Below, piece after piece: positions 6,387 to 7,900 of a stretch of DNA of 7,900 nucleotides. Source of the DNA: UBA1424 sp041669225 (GTDB lineage: Bacteria; Bacillota_I; Bacilli_A; RFN20; CAG-826); NCBI GenBank assembly GCA_041669225.1, contig JBAYBO010000044.1, positions 1-7,900 of the forward strand, in the 5' to 3' direction. Every line of letters begins with the position of its first letter. Position 1 is the stretch's first letter. The position numbers and the translations under genes were made by a program. Under the pieces are notes generated by a model, which searched no databases, was not told the DNA's origin, and saw nothing but the letters and a program-made list of their open reading frames with translations.

Positions 6387-7653
6387 TTTAAGTAATCTCA
6401 TTAAACCGATTGATTTAGTGTCTTATAAAGAAAAAGTTGCCAACATTGACCACGCGATTAGTGAAAAAACCGGTGAGGGCAACGATTTTTTAGGATGGGT
6501 CGATCTACCATTCAATTATGATCGTGAAGAATTCAAAAATATTCAAAAATGCGCCCAAGAAGTTCGCGACAACTATGAGGTTTTAGTTGTATGCGGAATC
6601 GGTGGTTCGTATCTTGGTTCAAGAGCCGCGATTGAAGCCCTTCGCGGAATCAAAAATCCAGATTCATTGGAAATTCTATTTCTTGGCCAAACTTTTTCTT
6701 CAGATTACACATATGAAGTTTTGACTTATCTAAAAGATAAGCGATTCGCGATTAATGTTATTTCCAAAAGCGGCACAACGACTGAAACTTCAATCGCTTT
6801 CCGCCTTCTTCGCGATTTGCTTGAACAAAAAGTTGGCAAGGAAAAAGCCCGAAAAGCTATTTTTGCCACAACCGATAAAAGTAAAGGCGCATTAAAATCA
6901 TTAAGTCAAATTGAAGAATATCGAACGTTTGTTTTGCCAAGCGATGTCGGAGGTCGTTTTTCAGTTCTCACCGCGGTCGGTTTATTTCCTATTGCCTGTG
7001 CCGGAATTAATATACAAGAACTTATGGATGGCGCCATTGAAGCTCGCAAAATATATGCAAATCCCAATTTATTAAATAATGAATGCTATCAATACGCTGT
7101 AACCCGCGACTATTTATATCGCCAGGACAAAAAGGTCGAACTATTTGTTGTTTATGAGCCAAAACTATTACAGTTTGGAGAATGGCTTAAACAACTATTT
7201 GGCGAGTCAGAGGGCAAAAATCATCATGGTTTGTTTCCAGCTTCTGTTTCTTTCTCAACTGACTTGCATAGTCTCGGTCAGTTCGTCCAAGATGGTTCAC
7301 CAGTTTTATTTGAAACAATTCTGTTCTTTAATCAACCACAAAGAGATGTAATTATTCCACGTGATGAAGGCGATTTAGACGGCTTAAATTACTTGGCCGG
7401 CAAATCATTAAGTTACGTCAATGAAAAGGCTTATTTAGGAACATTAGACGCCCACGTTAAAACCGGTAAGGTTAACAACATCATTATCGAGTCATTGGAA
7501 ATTTCTCCGCATACGCTCGGACATCTATTTTATTTCTTTGAAAGAGCTTGCGCTATGTCGGCTTATCTCTTGGGTGTAAATCCCTTCGATCAACCAGGCG
7601 TGGAAATATATAAAACCAACATGTTTCACCTCCTTGGCAAGAAAGGTTATTAA
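6373..7653 (+). CDS. pgi: Glucose-6-phosphate isomerase
   Basis: A 426-residue cytosolic enzyme interconverting glucose 6-phosphate and fructose 6-phosphate, slightly shorter than the roughly 450-residue Bacillus form. Family landmarks are all present: GIGGSYLGSR (75-84), the phosphate-binding SKSGTTTET (131-139), signature DVGGRFSV (191-198), the catalytic Glu region FGESEGK (277-282), DLHSLGQ with His299, and the C-terminal signature GVNPFDQPGVEIYK (401-414) with catalytic Lys414. The start overlaps the S1 gene by 14 nt and is fixed by AAGGAGGA at 6360-6367, 5 nt before the ATG. It is last in the four-gene operon and is followed 7 nt later by a strong terminator. Confidence 0.97.
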   Translation: MLRVDLSNLIKPIDLVSYKEKVANIDHAISEKTGEGNDFLGWVDLPFNYDREEFKNIQKCAQEVRDNYEVLVVCGIGGSYLGSRAAIEALRGIKNPDSLEILFLGQTFSSDYTYEVLTYLKDKRFAINVISKSGTTTETSIAFRLLRDLLEQKVGKEKARKAIFATTDKSKGALKSLSQIEEYRTFVLPSDVGGRFSVLTAVGLFPIACAGINIQELMDGAIEARKIYANPNLLNNECYQYAVTRDYLYRQDKKVELFVVYEPKLLQFGEWLKQLFGESEGKNHHGLFPASVSFSTDLHSLGQFVQDGSPVLFETILFFNQPQRDVIIPRDEGDLDGLNYLAGKSLSYVNEKAYLGTLDAHVKTGKVNNIIIESLEISPHTLGHLFYFFERACAMSAYLLGVNPFDQPGVEIYKTNMFHLLGKKGY

Positions 7654-7660
7654 AGATAAT

Positions 7661-7686
7661 AAACACCACTATGTGGTGTTTTTTTT
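7661..7686 (+). terminator. Intrinsic terminator after pgi
   Basis: A 9-bp stem (7661-7669 with 7673-7681, core AACACCAC/GTGGTGTT) with a 3-nt loop runs straight into a run of eight Ts at 7679-7686. It begins 7 nt after the pgi stop and ends the HAD-ispD-S1-pgi transcript, separating it from the tRNA unit. Confidence 0.93.
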
Positions 7687-7721
7687 CACATTTTTCCCTG
7701 CTTTTATGGGATAACTTTTTG

Positions 7722-7751
7722 TTGACTTTACAATATATCAAGTGATATATT
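7722..7751 (+). promoter_or_regulatory. Promoter of the tRNA unit
   Basis: TTGACT (7722-7727, 5 of 6) is followed after 18 bp by TATATT (7746-7751, 5 of 6) with the extended TG at 7743-7744. The start point would be near 7758, giving a short 5' leader of about 24 nt before tRNA-Val. This fits a stable-RNA promoter. Confidence 0.75.
7733..7750. repeat. Palindrome overlapping the tRNA promoter -10
   Basis: ATATATCA-AG-TGATATAT is a perfect 8-bp inverted repeat with a 2-bp spacer, covering the spacer and most of the -10. It could be a binding site for a repressor or simply A/T-rich DNA; no protein can be assigned. Confidence 0.3.
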
Positions 7752-7781
7752 AATTTAGCACGCTTATATGGTGTCAGGTGT

Positions 7782-7857
7782 GGATGTTTAGCTCAGTTGG
7801 GAGAGCATCGCCTTTACACGGCGGAGGTCGGGGGTTCAAGCCCCTCAACATCCACCA
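7782..7857 (+). tRNA. tRNA-Val (anticodon UAC)
   Basis: The 76-nt cloverleaf folds fully: acceptor GGATGTT/AACATCC (7782-7788 with 7847-7853), D stem GCTC/GAGC (7791-7794 with 7803-7806), anticodon stem 7808-7812 with 7820-7824, T stem 7830-7834 with 7842-7846, loop TTCAAGC. The anticodon loop reads TTTACAC, so the anticodon is UAC, decoding Val codons. Discriminator A7854 and an encoded CCA (7855-7857) follow. Confidence 0.97.
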
Positions 7858-7878
7858 TAATATAATCGTCAGGCTTGT

Positions 7879-7900
7879 GGAGGAATAGCGAAGTGGCCAA
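7879..7900 (+). tRNA. tRNA, probably Tyr, 5' part only
   Basis: The last 22 bases, GGAGGAATAGCGAAGTGG plus CCAA, match the start of a bacterial class II tRNA. The acceptor GGAGGAA with AGCGAAGTGG is the usual tRNA-Tyr opening. Leu is the alternative, but it normally starts GCC. The anticodon lies beyond the window. It is 21 nt after tRNA-Val, so both probably belong to one tRNA array. Confidence 0.75.

Noticed and set aside
7861..7866. TATAAT between the two tRNAs as a separate promoter
   Set aside because: It has no -35 outside tRNA-Val and lies in a 21-nt spacer; co-transcription from the upstream promoter is simpler.

Overview
The window looks like an ordinary chromosomal stretch from a low-GC Gram-positive bacterium (Bacillota, perhaps a Bacilli or mollicute-like lineage). 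This rests on strong AAGGAGG-type ribosome binding sites, A/T-rich intergenic DNA, stem-loop plus T-run terminators, encoded CCA on the tRNA, and gene types. TGA is used as a stop and TGG encodes Trp, so the standard bacterial code applies. A genus cannot be named from the sequence alone.

Layout, left to right. (1) 1-207 has no convincing gene. It holds a promoter-like extended -10, an intrinsic terminator at 127-157, and a second extended -10 driving the next gene. (2) 208-1185 (+) encodes a membrane-anchored or secreted SGNH esterase of the sialate O-acetylesterase type. (3) 1336-2072 (+) is a two-gene cassette: an XRE-type regulator with a C-terminal alpha/beta domain, then a 79-residue protein joined by a TAATG overlap and seemingly of the same fold as that C-terminal domain. 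A 14-nt direct repeat lies upstream. (4) A bidirectional terminator at 2100-2130 separates this cassette from the convergent minus-strand pair: a LemA-like membrane protein (3754-4284) and cofactor-independent phosphoglycerate mutase gpmI (2142-3740). (5) A 169-bp divergent promoter region leads into a tight plus-strand operon: HAD phosphatase (start best placed at 4454), ispD, an S1-domain RNA-binding protein, and pgi. Its genes overlap or nearly overlap. (6) After a strong terminator at 7661-7686 comes a stable-RNA promoter, tRNA-Val(UAC), and the first 22 nt of a probable tRNA-Tyr, cut by the window edge.

Functionally, most genes are housekeeping: two glycolytic enzymes (Pgi, GpmI), the MEP isoprenoid enzyme IspD, an S1 protein probably acting on RNA or ribosomes, and tRNAs. 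The accessory-flavoured part is 1-2072 (esterase and regulator cassette). No mobile element, CRISPR array or phage gene was seen. The best candidate for something undescribed is the HTH regulator with its small fold-sharing partner. The rest is mainly of annotation interest, such as start-site corrections and a recurring TGATA-type extended -10.
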